Assembly (NCBI GenBank): GCA_040904925.1 | Contig: JBBDSP010000007.1 | Location: 88,009 to 152,008 of the forward strand | Source: Gracilimonas sp040904925 | Lineage (GTDB): Bacteria > Bacteroidota > Rhodothermia > Balneolales > Balneolaceae | DNA length: 64,000 nucleotides | Direction: 5' to 3' | In this document: piece after piece, positions 35,938-45,555 of the stretch | How positions within the stretch are numbered: position 1 is the first letter of the stretch | Layout of the letters: each line of letters starts with the position of its first letter | The notes under the pieces: model-generated | What the model was told of the DNA's origin: nothing | The model's input: the letters and a program-made list of their open reading frames with translations, nothing else | The model's database searches: none | Position numbers and translations under genes: made by a program

Positions 35938-35939
35938 TG

Positions 35940-37070
35940 TTAGTCTCTTTTTGTTTGTGGTTCTATATAAAAGTCTATTGGTATCTGTTTCATTACATCT
36001 TCGGTAAACAAATGCAGGTATTTATAAGAGATTTGCTTGTGAAAGGCTAAAGCCCCTATGATGATGGAAGTATCCACATCAAAGGTATTAGCGCATTCTT
36101 CCACCTGTTCCTGGGTGATGTACGAGAGGCTGTCAAAGAAATCTAAAATTTCGTTGTGTTTTAGATACTCGGCAGCCAGTGCATTTGCTTCTTGTTCTTT
36201 GTCACTTTCCACTTCATCTGATTTCGAGAAATCATCCAAATAGTGATCTCCTTCTTTTTTGAGGTGTTTTAACACATGGGCGATTTCGTGGGCGAGGGTA
36301 AACCAGAAATTGTCGTTGCGTTTATAACGAGCCGTATAAACAATTACCGGAGTTTTGTTATGGATAAAAGAAGCACCGTCTATATAGGTTTTTTGTAAAT
36401 GGGAGAGCACTAAAAACTTCACTCCGGTTTTATTGAGCTCTTCCAACGCTTCTGCCACTCCGTTTTCTTTCCTGGTGTAGGAATGAAGTTTCTCCGCAAG
36501 TTGCTTTAAGTTTTTCTTGCTATACGCAGGAACTTCAAAATCCGCCGCCGAATTTTTCGCCATTTGATACCAGCAATTGGCAGCATATGGATTGAACTTT
36601 TCATAAGCCTCGGACTTCCGGTAATTAAGTACGGGAACTTGCTCCATCACCTGGAAATCAAGGGCTTTTAGGTTCCAAAAATCACAGACCGTTTCTTCCA
36701 GTTCATCGGTAGTCTTTGGCTTTTCAAACCATTTCTTTCTGCAAATTTCGTTGATAGGCATGTACTGATAAATCTTTGATCGTACATCTACATCTTTTTC
36801 TTCCTCCGTTTCCTCTTCCAATCTCAAACGATAATTGGTATCGAGATTGATCCAAAATTGTGGCGATAGCTCAAAAGCTTCTCCAAGCAATTTTGCCATA
36901 TTTAAAGTAATTGGCTGTTCATCATTTAACAGCTTGTTAACGTGCTTGGTTGAAACTCCCAAAACATCTGCCAGATCCTGTTGAGTCCAGTCTCTGATCT
37001 CCATTAATTCCTGTATATGTGCACCAGGACCAATGTTCTTGTACGGCTTAACCTTGTTAAGCAGAACCAT
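35940..37070 (-). CDS. higA: HigA-like antitoxin with ImmA/IrrE metalloprotease domain
   Basis: A 376-residue fusion. Residues about 14-75 are an XRE/HigA helix-turn-helix (IQELMEIRDWTQQDLADVLG, then STKHVNKLLNDEQPI). The C-terminal half holds an ImmA/IrrE zinc peptidase: FTLAHEIAHVLKHLKKEG with HEIAH, and EANALAAEYL with the third ligand region. It lies downstream of a HigB-type toxin in the same direction, with a 50-base gap, so HigB-HigA order is kept. The protease could degrade or activate a repressor upon stress or phage attack. It is longer than the usual HigA (about 100 residues). Confidence 0.88.
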   Translation of the reverse strand: MVLLNKVKPYKNIGPGAHIQELMEIRDWTQQDLADVLGVSTKHVNKLLNDEQPITLNMAKLLGEAFELSPQFWINLDTNYRLRLEEETEEEKDVDVRSKIYQYMPINEICRKKWFEKPKTTDELEETVCDFWNLKALDFQVMEQVPVLNYRKSEAYEKFNPYAANCWYQMAKNSAADFEVPAYSKKNLKQLAEKLHSYTRKENGVAEALEELNKTGVKFLVLSHLQKTYIDGASFIHNKTPVIVYTARYKRNDNFWFTLAHEIAHVLKHLKKEGDHYLDDFSKSDEVESDKEQEANALAAEYLKHNEILDFFDSLSYITQEQVEECANTFDVDTSIIIGALAFHKQISYKYLHLFTEDVMKQIPIDFYIEPQTKRD

Positions 37071-37120
37071 AATGTAACCTCCACCCGCTGTCTGTTTTGT
37101 GTTTTGTGAATGCTCTTCAG

Positions 37121-37438
37121 CTATTCATAATGTTTGGAAATATCTAAAAGTTCGATTTTCCCAATGGTGTTTTCATCGTTAATCCATTCGATTTCAATTT
37201 CCAGTCTGTACTGTCGGTTTAGCCGAAGGGAAAAACGATTTTCATATCCCTGCAATTTTTCAAAATTAAGTGCAGGGTGTTTCCATAAATCATGAATCGT
37301 TACTGCTGCTTCTAATGCTTGAATACGCATTAAAAACTTATCTACGATATCCTGCGTCAAACGATATTTCTTCGTTGGCTTTCCGGATTCATAGACTTTG
37401 GTCAGCTTTTTGTTATTACAGTGAACTTCCATGAGCAA
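37121..37438 (-). CDS. higB: HigB-like toxin (RelE superfamily, plasmid-maintenance killer)
   Basis: A 105-residue toxin: a central HDLWKHPALNFEKLQGYENR and then FSLRLNRQYRLEIEIEW match HigB-type mRNA interferases, which act with ribosomes. It precedes the HigA-ImmA/IrrE gene by 50 bases on the same strand. In HigBA systems the toxin gene comes first, as here. The ATG at 37438 is preceded by an AT-rich 194-base gap that probably holds the operon promoter. Confidence 0.85.
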   Translation of the reverse strand: MLMEVHCNNKKLTKVYESGKPTKKYRLTQDIVDKFLMRIQALEAAVTIHDLWKHPALNFEKLQGYENRFSLRLNRQYRLEIEIEWINDENTIGKIELLDISKHYE

Positions 37439-37632
37439 TTGAAATTATAATTTAATATAAACCTATTTGGTTATAATTAAAAATAAATTATGAACAGATG
37501 GGTAAGTATAGATATTTAATTACCCCGAAGTTGTTAGCCCTTATTCTGCTATTTCCCGTTTAACTGTGATGGGGGTAATGAATTATGATGCCCATCCATC
37601 ACAGAGTATGATGTCTATCACACAAATCACAG

Positions 37633-38271
37633 TTAAACATTCTCATCATTCCAATCAAACCACCATCCAAATTCATCGGGATATTTTGGAGCATTTTCTT
37701 CAAACCAGTTGATTGAATCTGTATCATAATATCCCCCTTTATTGAAACGTTTCTCATATTCTTCAAAACTCATGTCCATGCGGATAGCTAAAATATAATT
37801 ACGCGCACCAATATTATCGTTTGGGTTCGTTTTTAAAAGTTTTCTAAAAAGATTCAAAGCTTCTTCTCTTTCACTTTTATCCCATAACTGTATGGCTTTA
37901 TTAAGAAGGGTTCGGATGATATGCCGGTTTTCATGAAATCCCCACATCAGGCTTTCCGGCCAGTTGCCTTTTTTGTCGGTAATCAGATTAGTGGCGCGGT
38001 TGTAGGCGTCATCTAAAACACGGTCGGCTTTCTTGAGTTCTCCATTGTCCTGATAAACTTCGTGCATCAATAAATAGGTATCCAAAAAATCAGGATCTTC
38101 ATCCATCAGTTTCTCAATTTTATGAATAAATGTATCAGGAGAAATAGCTTCTATTTTGTCCATTAACTCATGGTACTTCATTTGAACCGGTCGGTTTTTA
38201 TCTACAAAACTGTCTTCAATGTAATTCATGTTGGTAGTACTAAGTTTGTTGTATTGTTTAATTACAGTCAA
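37633..38271 (-). CDS. Hypothetical tetratricopeptide-like protein
   Basis: A 212-residue soluble protein, with a possible in-frame start at 38229 (MNYIEDSFVDKNRPVQ) that would shorten it by 14 residues. Two TPR-like helix pairs are visible: LDTYLLMHEVYQDNGELKKA, then EEALNLFRKLLKTNPNDNIGARNYILA. The end is acidic and tryptophan-rich (EFGWWFDWNDENV). I recognise no specific function. It lies between the Fic gene and the HigBA pair in the defence island, so a regulatory or binding role there is possible but unproven. Confidence 0.65.
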   Translation of the reverse strand: MTVIKQYNKLSTTNMNYIEDSFVDKNRPVQMKYHELMDKIEAISPDTFIHKIEKLMDEDPDFLDTYLLMHEVYQDNGELKKADRVLDDAYNRATNLITDKKGNWPESLMWGFHENRHIIRTLLNKAIQLWDKSEREEALNLFRKLLKTNPNDNIGARNYILAIRMDMSFEEYEKRFNKGGYYDTDSINWFEENAPKYPDEFGWWFDWNDENV

Positions 38272-38342
38272 TCACGCTTATTCTAATTTATTCTGCTTCA
38301 TTAGAATAAAGAAATCTATATTCCAACAGACTGGAATAAGGC

Positions 38343-39428
38343 TTACTTAATGATGTCGAGCAGGGCGTCAAAGGCATATACCTGGTTTCGTTTATTTCCT
38401 GTTATTTCACGAATAATGCCGGCATCCTCGAACTTTCTTGCCAGGTTGTACAGCGTTTGTTTACTTGCCTGATCCAGTCTTTTGGGAATTTCTTTGGCTG
38501 CAATAATCGGGCGTTCGAATAGCAAGTCTAACAGCAACTGGGAATACTGGGAGTTCATGGTTACCATCTCGTCTTTTATGTTTCCGTAGAGCTCGTACAT
38601 ACTCAGTACCTTGCCCTGCATTTGTCGGGCTGTTTCTTCAATCGCAATCAGAAAAAACCGCACCCAGGAATCCCAATCCTGCTGCCGGTCCACTAATCGC
38701 AAAGCTTCATAGTACTCAGAGCGGTGTTGTTCAAAATATTCACTGATATAAAAATACGGGTAAGGAATCAGCTCCTGTTCATACATCATGATGGGGATAA
38801 GCAAGCGGCCCACCCGGCCATTGCCGTCCATAAATGGATGAATAGCTTCAAACTGGTAATGTGCCACGGCTACTTTAATTAGTAAATCATATTCTGACTG
38901 ATGAACAAATTCCACCCAGTTTTTCATCAATCCTTTTATATCATCCGGTTTTGGAGGAATATACAATGCTTCATCCACCTCACTTCCCGGTTTTCCGAGG
39001 TGTACGGCCGTTCTTCTGAAGTTACCGGGATCTTTCTCTTTTCCTCTCACTGAGGAAAGCAGGGTTTGATGGAGGGATTTTATCAAATTTTCGCCGGTTG
39101 GTTTGTTCTTCAGGTATTCGATCGACTCATAAATTGCTTTCCGGTAGTTCAGGACCTCCCTGATGTCAGGATCTTCCTCTTTGCGATCATCCGCTTCATA
39201 TCGTAATACCTCTTCTACGGTGGTTTGTGTACCCTCAATCTTGGAACTGGCCACCGCTTCTTTATTTAGTAAAGGTGCCACTATCAATTGGGGATTTATC
39301 ACATCCCGGTACATCCGGCCTTTTAACTCTCCAACCGCATGGTAAGCATTCGTTATCATTTTCAAAGGAGGCCTGATTTCTTCTTCAGGCGGCAATAAAG
39401 GCAGATTGTGATATTTAATATTTTCCAT
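38343..39428 (-). CDS. Fic-domain protein (probable AMP transferase), autoinhibited class
   Basis: A 361-residue protein. The Fic motif is intact: HPFMDGNGRVGR (around residue 200), which holds the catalytic His and the Gly-Asn-Gly-Arg loop that binds ATP phosphates. An N-terminal Fic_N region contains SSKIEGT, which matches the inhibitory [ST]xxxE[GN] motif of class II Fic proteins. The C-terminal part (about 280-361) is a winged-helix type: AAKEIPKRLDQASKQTLYNL. It probably adds AMP to a protein target and may control its own expression. The gene lies 71 bases past the TPR-like gene and 92 after hsdR. Confidence 0.88.
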   Translation of the reverse strand: MENIKYHNLPLLPPEEEIRPPLKMITNAYHAVGELKGRMYRDVINPQLIVAPLLNKEAVASSKIEGTQTTVEEVLRYEADDRKEEDPDIREVLNYRKAIYESIEYLKNKPTGENLIKSLHQTLLSSVRGKEKDPGNFRRTAVHLGKPGSEVDEALYIPPKPDDIKGLMKNWVEFVHQSEYDLLIKVAVAHYQFEAIHPFMDGNGRVGRLLIPIMMYEQELIPYPYFYISEYFEQHRSEYYEALRLVDRQQDWDSWVRFFLIAIEETARQMQGKVLSMYELYGNIKDEMVTMNSQYSQLLLDLLFERPIIAAKEIPKRLDQASKQTLYNLARKFEDAGIIREITGNKRNQVYAFDALLDIIK

Positions 39429-39520
39429 AGTCCAGTGTATTGGATTATAAAATTTCTTAGTCTAATATAAGCTGTTTTACTGGACTAAGGAAATCCATAG
39501 TCAAACAGGGTTGACTATGG

Positions 39521-42253
39521 CTATGCAACTAAATTTTCATTCATCTCTTCAATAATGGCATCCATTTCATCCCCGAATAGTTGGTACATTTTCCCAACAC
39601 CGCCTTTGGCGTCAAAGGGCGCATAATCCAGATCGTCTTTACTGAAATGAACCGAGGTGGTAATGTGGTCTTTGATCATCCGCAGCCAGTTCATTTGCTC
39701 TTCACCGAACTTGGGTTTTCCGGCATGTTTTCCGAAGATCCAGTCCTGGAAGTTCTTGTTCACAGTTTTGTCATAAGGAGTAAGTTGTTCATCAATTCCT
39801 GAAGCTGCTCTGATCAGGGAGACCAAAGCCATCAGATCATTTTTAGGAGAGGTGCCGGTGGCTCCCTCCACCTGCTCCCAGGCATTCCACACGTTCAGCG
39901 GAGCCATTTGGGGCTTCTTCTGCTTAATGAGATCCAGCACTTCCTTCACCATTTTAAAAGTCACATCTCTGCGCCGGTAGGGTTCATTATAAAAAATGGA
40001 CAGTGCCGTGATCTCGTCCTTATGCTCTTCCAAAAAAGCTTTGAAATTCTCTACTAATGTTTCAGCTTGTTTCTTCTGCTCTTTATCCCATCCGGCATAG
40101 GTGACCTCATCGGTATTTACCACATCAATGATCTGCTCTTTGGTTTTGCGTACATCGTCTATGTACTCAATGATATCCCCGGTAAAAGTAGAGGATGCTT
40201 GTTCAATCAGTTTCTTTTTAGCCGTTTTTTCATCTCCACCGGTTCCGCCCTCACTTTCGGGTTTGGCAGCCAGATCCTCAATAGCATCCGGGTTAAAGGC
40301 ATCCAGCAGCTCGTGCGTTACCTGATTGATGGTTTTGCCTGTTTTCTCTTTAAAAGCTTCTCTGTCCGTTTCATCCAGTTGCTTCTCCAGCCGGGCCAGG
40401 CGGTTTGCTGCCGATGTGAAAAAATCCTCATCCTCACTACCCATCATAATACCAAACAGAAGATCTTTCATCGGTACCGTACGCTTTCGCTCCAGAGGGC
40501 GACTGTCGGTTTTCACTGACTTGGTCACACCTACCGCATCCACAATCACAAAATGGGTTTTATCGGTTTTGGCAGAGGGTGTTACTTTAATGAGTCCTTC
40601 TTTATCCAGCGTTCGTGTTCCACGTCCTTTCATCTGCTCAAAGTAGTTCCGGCTTTTCACATCCCGCATAAACAGCAGGCATTCCAGTGGTTTTACATCG
40701 GTACCTGTGGCAATCATATCTACGGTAACCGCAATCCTTGGGTAAAACTCATTCCGGAACTGAGCCAAAACCGACTTGGGGTCTTCCTCGATCTTGTAGG
40801 TCACCTTCTTGCAGAACTCATTGCTTTCGGCAAACTCCTCCCGAACCATCTGAATAATATCATCGGCGTGGCTGTCGGTCTTAGCAAAGATGAGGGTTTT
40901 GGGTACTTCGGTTCTTCCGGGAAAAATTTCAGGCAGTTTATCTTTAAACGCCCGAATGATATTTCGAATCTGACTGGGGTTTACAATGTCTTTATCCAGG
41001 GAAGTGCCGGTATATTCCACCTCATCCTCCAGCTGCTCCCAGCGTGTTTTACGGGTCAGTTTTTCCCGCTTGTCCACAAACTCTTCTGCCTCAATTTTAG
41101 CCCCGTCCTTGCTGATTTTGGTCTCAATAGTATAGACATCATAACCCACGTTAACCCCATCTGCTACTGCGTCCTCATGGGCATATTCACTCACTACATT
41201 TTCATTGAAGAAAGCGAAAGTGCGTTTATCGGGTGTGGCGGTAAGCCCCACAAGAAAGCTGTCAAAGTAATCCAGCACCTGTTTCCACAAATTGTAAATG
41301 GAGCGGTGGCACTCATCAATTACAATTACATCAAAAAACTCAATAGGGATCTTTTCATTATAGACCACCGGCAGCGGCTCATCCGGCATATGCCTTTCAT
41401 TGGGATTTTCTTCATCAGCTGAATCATCGATCGGCTCTCCCTTCATCATCGAGTACAAGCGCTGAATGGTACTGATGGTCACTTTATTATCCGGAGCTAC
41501 GTAACTTGACTGTAACCGCTGTACCGGGTATAGCTCCGTAAACTTTCGGTTATCATCGGAAGGGGTATACTGCATAAACTCCTGCTCAGCCTGCTCTCCA
41601 AGGTTCTTAGTATCAACCAAAAAAAGCACCCGCTTAGCACCCGCATGTTTAAGCAATCGGTAAATGGTTGTGATAGCTGTGAAGGTCTTACCCGAACCGG
41701 TAGCCATCTGCACCAGTGCTTTTGGCCGAGCTTCATTAAACGACTGATCCAGGTTATTAATGGCGGTAACCTGACATACTCTGAGCCCCTTTGTATTGAG
41801 CTCCGGTAAATCCTGAAGTCGATCCCGAAGCGACCGCTGGTCAAGTCGCTTTATAAGGGTTTCTGGTCGATGAAAGATAAAAACCTCCCGCGCCCTGATT
41901 TTGGGGTCTCGCTGATCGGTAAACCGGGTGATTTCACCGGTGCTTTCGTATAAAAACGGTATTTCAACTTCCCCAAAATGCTTGAGTTCGCTTGTGGCAT
42001 ATCGTGTAGTCTGTGTCTCCACCTTGGATATGCGGTGCCCTTCGTCTTCTCTTTTGGCTTCAATAACCCCAACAGGTTTTTTATTCACCAAAAGCATGTA
42101 ATCAGCCGGGCCGGTATCCGTTGGGTATTCCCGAACAGCAATTCCTTCCCCAGCCTTGAAATTAATTTTCTTGTAATCCTGAACTACCCAACCGGCTTGC
42201 ACCAGCATTCGGTCTATATTTTGTCGGGCTTTTTGTTCTGGGGTTAAGGGCAT
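39521..42253 (-). CDS. hsdR: Type I restriction endonuclease subunit HsdR
   Basis: A 910-residue motor and nuclease. The N-terminal PD-(D/E)xK domain has GPADYMLLVNKKPVGVIEAKR. The SF2 translocase follows: Walker A is MATGSGKTFTAI, the DEAD-box is VIVIDECHR, then GLTATPDKRTF, and motif VI region is FEQMKGRGTRT. A C-terminal helical region (about 640-910) binds the methyltransferase. It translocates DNA and cuts unmodified targets together with HsdM and HsdS. It is the first gene of the minus-strand island, with the tRNA-Arg 141 bases upstream. GC is near 53% in a line I counted. Confidence 0.95.
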   Translation of the reverse strand: MPLTPEQKARQNIDRMLVQAGWVVQDYKKINFKAGEGIAVREYPTDTGPADYMLLVNKKPVGVIEAKREDEGHRISKVETQTTRYATSELKHFGEVEIPFLYESTGEITRFTDQRDPKIRAREVFIFHRPETLIKRLDQRSLRDRLQDLPELNTKGLRVCQVTAINNLDQSFNEARPKALVQMATGSGKTFTAITTIYRLLKHAGAKRVLFLVDTKNLGEQAEQEFMQYTPSDDNRKFTELYPVQRLQSSYVAPDNKVTISTIQRLYSMMKGEPIDDSADEENPNERHMPDEPLPVVYNEKIPIEFFDVIVIDECHRSIYNLWKQVLDYFDSFLVGLTATPDKRTFAFFNENVVSEYAHEDAVADGVNVGYDVYTIETKISKDGAKIEAEEFVDKREKLTRKTRWEQLEDEVEYTGTSLDKDIVNPSQIRNIIRAFKDKLPEIFPGRTEVPKTLIFAKTDSHADDIIQMVREEFAESNEFCKKVTYKIEEDPKSVLAQFRNEFYPRIAVTVDMIATGTDVKPLECLLFMRDVKSRNYFEQMKGRGTRTLDKEGLIKVTPSAKTDKTHFVIVDAVGVTKSVKTDSRPLERKRTVPMKDLLFGIMMGSEDEDFFTSAANRLARLEKQLDETDREAFKEKTGKTINQVTHELLDAFNPDAIEDLAAKPESEGGTGGDEKTAKKKLIEQASSTFTGDIIEYIDDVRKTKEQIIDVVNTDEVTYAGWDKEQKKQAETLVENFKAFLEEHKDEITALSIFYNEPYRRRDVTFKMVKEVLDLIKQKKPQMAPLNVWNAWEQVEGATGTSPKNDLMALVSLIRAASGIDEQLTPYDKTVNKNFQDWIFGKHAGKPKFGEEQMNWLRMIKDHITTSVHFSKDDLDYAPFDAKGGVGKMYQLFGDEMDAIIEEMNENLVA

Positions 42254-42393
42254 TAGTAACTTGTTTTTCTTTATTTAGCCCTTAGTATAATCAAATATCA
42301 GAAAAGGTTGAGCATAAAATAACTATGCTCATACTTACTGATTTCATATCAAAAAACTTCAAAATTCAATGTTGAATATTCGATATTCCATAG

Positions 42394-42466
42394 TGACCCC
42401 GCCGGGAATCGAACCCAGATCTAGGACTTAGGAGGTCCCTATTCTATCCAATTGAACTACAGGGTC
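42394..42466 (-). tRNA. tRNA-Arg(CCT)
   Basis: The minus strand folds into a complete cloverleaf of 73 bases: acceptor GACCCTG with CGGGGTC, D arm, anticodon stem GGGAC with GTCCT around loop CTCCTAA (anticodon CCT, arginine AGG codon), and a T arm with GGTTCGATTCC. The discriminator base is A and no CCA is encoded. Its 3' end faces the restriction island, a common integration-site orientation. Confidence 0.92.
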
Positions 42467-42574
42467 AGTGGTCAGGCAATCTTTGATGAAAAGATACGTA
42501 CGTTAACGTAACAAATCAGCAACTTATAAGTAGAAGTGTGATGATTATATTATACCTGACATTAATCAATTGAG

Positions 42575-45028
42575 ATGCAAAAAATATCGATTCTCTTCAT
42601 CACCTTGTTCCTGATCCTGAATATATCGGATGTTTGGGGGCAAACTTCCATAACAGGACGCATAGCGGATGCTGAAACAGGCGAGCCTTTGCCGGCTGCA
42701 CACGTAATTATTAAAGATACCTACAAAGGAACCATATCGAATCAGGATGGCGAATTTAGCATTATAGTCGGTGAGTTGCCGGTCACGTTGGTGGTGCGAT
42801 TTATTGGTTTTGAAAGTCAGGAAAAAACCATCACTGAAAACTTCGGCCCGGTTGATTTCCTGATGAAGCCATCGGTAGCAGAAATGGGAGAGATCGTGGT
42901 TACGGGAGAAGATCCTGCTATTGCCATCATGCGGGAGGTTATTCGCCGCAAGCAGATCTGGAGAGAAGGTTTGAATACCTATAAAGCAGAAGCCTATACC
43001 CGACAGCAGCTCAAAAATGATACCTCGATCATATCCATTTCGGAGAGTGTTTCCATTGCATACTGGGATAAGGAGCGGGGACATCGTGAAGTGCTGAAAT
43101 CCAAGAGACAAACAGCCAACATGGATGAAGCGAGTAATTTCGCAGGGGTTAGCTATCTACCGAATTTTTATGATGATAATTTAGATATTGCAGGCTTTGA
43201 TGTGGTTGGAGTCACCCATCCGGATGCTTTAAGTTATTACACCTTTCAGCTGGAAGATATTCAGTCGCTGGATGGACAGGTAGTTTATGAGCTGTCGGTA
43301 ACTTCAAAACGAAAATTACAGCCGCTTTTTGAGGGAACCATTTATGTGCTGGGCCGAGAGTATGCGCTGCTTGAAGTTGACCTGAAGCCGAATTCCGTGG
43401 TTAGTTTTCCTCCCCCCGTTCAGGATTTCAATCTTACCTATTCTCAGCAATTCAATAATTTTGGGGGAGATTACTGGCTGCCGGTTGATGTTCGGATTGA
43501 GGGAGTTGTTGAAGTAGGACTGGTTGGCCTCCGGTTCCCCCCAATAGGTTTCAAGCAGATTGCTAAACTCAACGATTATCAGGTAAATACCCAGCTTCCG
43601 GATAGTTTATTCAAAACGAGTGAAGTATTCTCTGTGGACTCAACCACCATCGACTCCGGAGATTCTCTTTTTGTGAGTGAAGTGGATATCATTCCTTTAG
43701 ACTTGCAGGAACAGCGTGCCTATGAAACAGTGGATAGTACAGCCACATTGGAAAAAGCGTTCAGGCCTACCGGATTTTTTACGCGCTTTATTGATTGGGA
43801 GGAAGAGGAGAGTTCGGATGGCTCATCGGGAAGTGGTACCGGAGGCAGTGGAAATACGGTAAGCAATTCAGGAAAAGGCGGTCAATCACTCTTTTACAAA
43901 CTTACTAAAAATTTAAGTCCGCTTGGCCGTTTTAATCGTGTGGATGCATTTTATGGAGGATTAAAACACGAACGTTGGTATGGAAGTAACAGGGTGAAAT
44001 CGAGTGTATTTGCGGGGTACAGTACCGGTTATGGGGATGATGGGACATTCTCCTATGGTGCGAGATTGGAATGGAGGCCGCTCAAAAAAAGCAGTCGTGT
44101 TTATGTCTTTTCAGAATACAGTGCTGATACCGAAACCAGGTATAACTCAGATATGTTTTCCCCGGTAATGACAACGTTGCCTTCCCTTTTGGGCTATGCT
44201 GATTATTTTGACTATTACCGGAATGAAGGAGTTACGCTGGGAGCAGTCCGTTCTTTCCAGGGTCTAGGTACAGCCGAGATCTCTTATAGCTATGAAGATC
44301 ATTCCTCAATTTCTTATAAAACGAACTACGATCTTATCGGGAATACATACATTCAGCGACCGAACAGTTATGTGGATGAGGGGAATCTGAGTGCTATTGA
44401 AATTTCACTTTATAAGGGAGATGATAAAAAGGCACTGGGTGCTGTGGGCGCGGATGACTACTCATTCAGTATAGAGCATTCAGGTTCCTACATGGGAAGC
44501 AGCTGGGATTATACCCGCTTCAAGTTGGATATCTACCGCAGTTTTGAAACATTCTATCAACGCAGATTCTTTCCAAATACTCTGGATATGAGGTTCAATG
44601 CCGGAACATATATTGGTGACCTTCCGATACAGAAAAATGAAGCGCTTGACGTAGCCCCCGGAATTTTTACGCCATTTGGGGCTTTCAGGTCCAAAAGATT
44701 TATTCCATATGAAGGAGCAAGTTACTTTGCTTTAAATGCGGAGCATAACTTCAAGAGTGTACCATTCGAGATATTGGGATGGAGAAATGCCACAAAAAAT
44801 GCTTTGAGTATCATTGCTTTTGGCGGAGTTGGAAGAACATGGGTAAAACAGGAACAAAATGATGAGTTCACTACCAGATACGGTTTTGGCCCACAAGTTA
44901 CAGATGACTGGCATATGGAAGCCGGCTTATCACTGAGTAATATCTTTAGTCTCTTTCGGGCAGATGTGGCGTACCGAATTGATGATCCCGGCTTTTTCAT
45001 CGGGGTGAGCATAGCGCGGTTCTTTTAA
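42575..45028 (+). CDS. DUF5686 outer-membrane protein with CarboxypepD_reg-like domain
   Basis: An 817-residue secreted protein with a signal peptide ending near VWGQ. Residues about 25-110 are a carboxypeptidase-regulatory-like beta-sandwich (ITGRIADAETGEPLPAAHV, then NQDGEFSI). The rest matches the DUF5686 layout: an alternating-strand region, a Gly/Ser-rich linker near 420-435, and a C-terminal barrel that ends in FIGVSIARFF with a terminal Phe. It likely sits in the outer membrane of Bacteroidota-type cells; the substrate is unknown. No TonB box or plug domain is seen, so it is not a SusC-like receptor. Confidence 0.85.
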   Translation: MQKISILFITLFLILNISDVWGQTSITGRIADAETGEPLPAAHVIIKDTYKGTISNQDGEFSIIVGELPVTLVVRFIGFESQEKTITENFGPVDFLMKPSVAEMGEIVVTGEDPAIAIMREVIRRKQIWREGLNTYKAEAYTRQQLKNDTSIISISESVSIAYWDKERGHREVLKSKRQTANMDEASNFAGVSYLPNFYDDNLDIAGFDVVGVTHPDALSYYTFQLEDIQSLDGQVVYELSVTSKRKLQPLFEGTIYVLGREYALLEVDLKPNSVVSFPPPVQDFNLTYSQQFNNFGGDYWLPVDVRIEGVVEVGLVGLRFPPIGFKQIAKLNDYQVNTQLPDSLFKTSEVFSVDSTTIDSGDSLFVSEVDIIPLDLQEQRAYETVDSTATLEKAFRPTGFFTRFIDWEEEESSDGSSGSGTGGSGNTVSNSGKGGQSLFYKLTKNLSPLGRFNRVDAFYGGLKHERWYGSNRVKSSVFAGYSTGYGDDGTFSYGARLEWRPLKKSSRVYVFSEYSADTETRYNSDMFSPVMTTLPSLLGYADYFDYYRNEGVTLGAVRSFQGLGTAEISYSYEDHSSISYKTNYDLIGNTYIQRPNSYVDEGNLSAIEISLYKGDDKKALGAVGADDYSFSIEHSGSYMGSSWDYTRFKLDIYRSFETFYQRRFFPNTLDMRFNAGTYIGDLPIQKNEALDVAPGIFTPFGAFRSKRFIPYEGASYFALNAEHNFKSVPFEILGWRNATKNALSIIAFGGVGRTWVKQEQNDEFTTRYGFGPQVTDDWHMEAGLSLSNIFSLFRADVAYRIDDPGFFIGVSIARFF

Positions 45029-45255
45029 GATAAAGAAAACAGAATTAGAACCTTCGAGCGTCCTTCAGGTCCTCGAAGCGTTCGGTTTGCAGGCTAGAAT
45101 CCCCGTGACATTCTACTTTTAACCGATCCAGTTTTTTGAGGAAGCCGAAACTATAAGATCAACTGCCAAACCTAAAGAAACACGAAGATTTCGGGCCTAA
45201 TCCGAAAAATTTTAGAAGTTGATCTCTATACAAAATCTCACCGCTCTATACGGGA

Positions 45256-45411
45256 GTCATTCTGATCACAAATCCACTGAGACGAAGGATCCAAGCAGTA
45301 AAAAAATTCACTGTTTTTACAGGCGTAAGGATGATGTATTCGAAACAAAGATGTAAATGCAAACACTCAAGCTCCGCAATAGGCAAGATCCTTCATCTCA
45401 TTCAGGATGAC
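45256..45411. repeat. Palindromic intergenic repeat, related to the 26 kb element
   Basis: GTCATTCTGA at 45256-45265 mirrors TCAGGATGAC at 45402-45411 with one mismatch, and inside it GAAGGATC at 45284-45291 is the exact reverse complement of GATCCTTC at 45387-45394. The nested plan and length (156 bases) match the element at 26089-26243 (155 bases), with different inner words. Confidence 0.65.
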
Positions 45412-45494
45412 CCTAGATATAGGGAATATATTTTTTCGAAGTACTAAAGTTTTGCACTGAAAGTGCAGAATTTAAACCGTAGGCTGGAACCAAA

Positions 45495-45530
45495 TAAAAA
45501 AGGCTCTCTGCTAATTAGCAGAGAGCCTTT
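45495..45530 (-). terminator. Rho-independent terminator of the OmpA/TSP3 gene
   Basis: AAAGGCTCTCTGC and GCAGAGAGCCTTT form a 13-base perfect stem (outer limits 45499-45530) around a short TAATTA loop. Read on minus it is followed by T-rich sequence, ending the transcript 26 bases after the stop codon. Confidence 0.88.
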
Positions 45531-45555
45531 AAAGTCTTATTAAATATAAGTGGGA

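Larger units (their letters stand above)
45029..45555. other. 527-base gap with a palindromic repeat and a terminator
   Basis: No gene is visible. It holds a palindromic repeat (45256-45411) and, at the right edge, the terminator of the OmpA gene. The first part has a short inverted stretch around 45054-45090 (CTTCGAGCG and CTCGAAGCG) that may be another repeat fragment. Confidence 0.7.

Noticed and set aside
40067..41422. Long plus-strand open frames opposite hsdR (150 and 289 codons)
   Set aside because: They lie on the strand opposite a clearly conserved HsdR and have no domain signal; they are shadow frames.
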